64,000 nucleotides of DNA, taken from the NCBI GenBank assembly GCA_032622095.1, contig CP136065.1:36552732-36616731 (forward strand), given 5' to 3'. Positions 61,950 to 64,000 of this stretch are shown piece after piece. The notes under the pieces are model-generated. The model searched no databases and was not told the DNA's origin. It worked only from the letters and a program-made list of their open reading frames with translations. The translations under genes and the position numbers were made by a program. Numbering within the stretch: position 1 is the stretch's first letter; each line of letters starts with the position of its first letter. This stretch comes from Siphonodentalium dalli. Lineage: Eukaryota > Mollusca > Scaphopoda > Gadilida > Siphonodentaliidae.

Positions 61950-62500
61950 CTAAAAGTGGTATTGAGTCCGATGAAGGCGGAAGCTTGTCGGTTACCAGCA
62001 TTAAGAACACTGTCAGAGAGAGCATCACTGTCACCTGGAGGGATATCTTCTCCCCTGACTCAACTCGTAACAAAAAGCCGAGTACAGTGATGGCGCTGAT
62101 CAGAATACAGGGTATAATTAACGTCATCACAAACTGAAGCGGCTTCCGACGAAGATGTAGATGATACGTGACGTCGACGAACGGATCCGGACAACATGGA
62201 TACACCAAAGCGTGCCTCACGGCGTCGTATTTCACAAGTTCCCATGCTGAGTTCTGCTTAGTAATCTCATTATTTACCTCGTAATTCACCGAACTGTATG
62301 GGTAGAAGTCGATTGAACCTCCGTTGTAGGCCCATGAGCCGAACACAAACTCACATATTTGTGTATCAAATGGAAAATATTGAACGTCGAGTTTGCAGAA
62401 GCTCACTAGGAGTGCCGGCCAAGCATACATCAAGTCTCCGTCCGGGTTTTCTAGTCTCACAATGCTGCTATGCAACCCTGGGAAATCCTGACCTGTTGTA
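61950..62500 (-). CDS. Receptor B exon: ligand-binding domain second half, M1 and M2
   Basis: 551 bp, acceptor TTATGTTTCAG, donor CTTTTAG|GTAAGT. Reads TTGQDFPGLHSSIVRLEN, the Cys-loop CKLDVQYFPFDTQIC, FGSWAYNGGSIDFYP, VRHALVYPCCPDPF with the alpha-type vicinal cysteines, LRRKPLQFVMTLIIPCILIS and GEKISLQVTVMLSLTVFLML, then VTDKLPPSSDSIPLL. It is 6 bp shorter than receptor A exon 4 and highly similar to it, with M2 identical. The expected upstream exons (loop A, micro-exon, N-terminus) were not found between here and the window end, where a divergent gene starts 338 bp away. Confidence 0.94.
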
Positions 62501-62837
62501 CTGAAACATAATATGATGATTTTGTTTTATTAGAATTTTTAGAATTTATTAGCAAGAACATCCATATATAAGGACAGGTTGCTGAGAATACATAATGAAT
62601 AAACAATCAAATAGCAAACATGGCGAAAAGTAGTACTAATGCGTTCCAATAATAATACAAATGAAAATGGCAATTCACACGGCGGCAATCTGCCACGGAA
62701 TGATTGTTTAATAGCGTTTGTACGCATTGAGCGCCAGCTTACGTCACGAAATAATGATATCATTTGCTAAAAATAGATTTTCGGACAAACAATCTCTCGG
62801 CAGAGAAAATTAGCCACACTGTCTTCATTGTAAAACT
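62501..62837. other. Spacer between receptor B and the divergent SAP gene
   Basis: Follows the acceptor of receptor B on one side and holds the presumed 5' UTR and promoter of the plus-strand gene on the other. No receptor exon was found. TTGCATAATCA-like promoter motifs are not clear enough to claim. Confidence 0.4.
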
Positions 62838-63004
62838 ATGGCTGCCAGTGACGCATTCACGTTCGTTTATTTGGATGAAACTGATGTTCCTGGTGCTAAA
62901 CTTCCATATACACAGATAGAACAACATACTAATATTCAGTTGCAGAGATGGTTGGAATGTCGGGGTTTGAAGAAAACTGGAAATAAATGTGATCTCATCG
63001 AGAG
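62838..63004 (+). CDS. SAP-motif gene, exon 1
   Basis: ATG at 62838 opens MAASDAFTFVYLDETDVPGA, then IEQHTNIQLQRWLECRGLKK and TGNKCDLIER, with donor AGAG|GTAAGA. The (L)..W(L)..RGL...G.K.(D)LI.R block is a SAP-type helix-extension-helix DNA-binding motif (residues about 32-56). A start codon after AAAACT is acceptable and no in-frame ATG precedes it nearby. Phase 2 fits exon 2. Confidence 0.8.
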
Positions 63005-63645
63005 GTAAGAATTTTTCACTCGTTCAACTTCGAGTTGCATTGTTTTGCAAATATTCTACCTGGCCATATGTCCCATTTGAATACAACTTTGTATTACACA
63101 GCGATCACATTTTATACGTCGCTAAATACTAGACTATACCATGTTTCTGTGATTTTTTATCATTCGACGACGTATTAATTCGTTGTTATTTTTTTATTAA
63201 TTTGAGACATCTTGCCGATTTTCGTTGTAATAACAGACTTTTGATCATCGTGTTTACGCGTACATTCGGTTGATGTGCAACGTATCACCATTCCAACAAA
63301 GTTATATATGTATAATTGTTATTTGAAAATAATTATAATATGTACATGTTTCAAGAAAATGAACCAATTTAAAGCGATATACGATGATACATGTAGTAAA
63401 CATGTTTGGAAACATTTCATCTGTTCATGCCAGTGGGAAGATTGTTGTCATTCATTGATGAAAGTATGTATTTTAATCAGTAAGTTGAAGTTTAATAGGA
63501 TATTTTGTAATGGCAGTTTATGTCGAGGTGTGGATATTTTACATTGATTTTAAATAATCAACACATGTACATGACATGTATACCAACAATAAAACAATTT
63601 TTAAATGACTTGTTGCTAATCCATGGTCCTAATCTATATTTTTAG

Positions 63646-64000
63646 GGTAAAGAACTGTATACAAAGTGGTCAGGATAAAAACATTTCCATCAGCGTTGAC
63701 GACAGCAAATGGTACACTCTGAAGCTAGCGAAATCACAAGAAAGGCCTACAGGAGCAGGTGACCCAGCTTCAGATAGAGATTCGAGGCCCATTCTCCCAC
63801 TTCTTGGTTGGTCAGGATTTCCATCATGCACGTTGCCGAAACATTTCAATATGGGACATATTCATCATCATCTTGTGGAATCTGTGCAGATTGTTGGAAT
63901 AAAACATCACGAAGTAGATTCCGATGATAGCGATGAAGATATAGAAGATGTGCATACGTCAAAACCCATGGAGAGAGGAAAAATCTACTTCAACAGTGGT
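63646..64000 (+). CDS. SAP-motif gene, exon 2 (cut by the window end)
   Basis: Acceptor TATATTTTTAG. Continues (R)VKNCIQSGQDKNISISVDD, LPLLGWSGFPSCTLPKHFNM, HHLVESVQIVGIKHH, an acidic stretch (DSDDSDEDIED) and ERGKIYFNSG, still open at the edge. Proteins of this plan in molluscs and cnidarians often continue into a SWIM zinc finger and a YqaJ-like nuclease and occur in many copies, suggesting mobile or domesticated-mobile origin. That assignment is inference from memory of the family; the diagnostic domains lie beyond the window. Confidence 0.7.

Overview
This 64 kb window is AT-rich eukaryotic DNA from an invertebrate, most likely a mollusc and probably a bivalve. The evidence is intron-split genes with GT..AG boundaries, two tandem nicotinic-receptor genes of a family that is greatly expanded in molluscs, and a dense load of non-LTR retrotransposon relics, TIR elements and foldback elements. 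The species cannot be named from the sequence. Most open frames over 60 codons here are chance frames or read through repeats; real coding sequence is a small part of the window.

Layout. 1-1867: a frameshifted LINE (endonuclease plus N-terminal reverse transcriptase, minus strand) that runs at the left edge into a piece of a TTAA-flanked element. 1874-15712: a repeat-rich block bounded by perfect 28-bp inverted termini, holding a 45-bp satellite, a LINE C-terminal relic and many small hairpin/TIR elements (two Tigger/pogo-like copies, a 934-bp TTAA foldback, a 398-bp TIR element with an inverted partner). 15713-19080: 5' part of a second LINE family, with a second copy inverted at about 44.1-46.56 kb; the copy at 18.2 kb carries a 494-bp TTAA element that is absent from the second copy. 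20.6-23.5 kb: a decayed gene of a multi-copy invertebrate family with a cysteine-rich (tesmin/TSO1-like) tail, split by a 1.7-kb LTR-type insertion (TRIM-like) that itself carries a 50-bp minisatellite and a hAT-type element with a perfect 8-bp target duplication.

Receptor cluster, all minus strand. Receptor A: exons at 39600-39437, 37480-37436, 36500-36394, 35399-34843, 29598-29429 and 28371-28132. Receptor B: exons at 62500-61950, 60985-60816 and 47677-47399. Both encode a 13-residue Cys-loop, the vicinal YxCC pair that marks alpha-type agonist-binding subunits, and a GEK-type cation-selective M2. Splice phases join exactly. Receptor A has a 2-bp insertion in its M4 coding sequence that truncates the last transmembrane helix. 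Receptor B keeps an intact M4, but its upstream exons are not seen before a divergent gene begins at 62838. The last intron of B holds an 8.06-kb LTR element (396-bp LTRs differing at 3 positions, ATTG target duplication) with no recognisable gag or pol, and a 2.6-kb TTAA element; its preceding intron holds a 361-bp piggyBac-like element.

62838-64000: the first two exons of a plus-strand gene with an N-terminal SAP-type DNA-binding motif, cut by the window edge. It probably belongs to the SAP/SWIM/YqaJ-like invertebrate family (inference).
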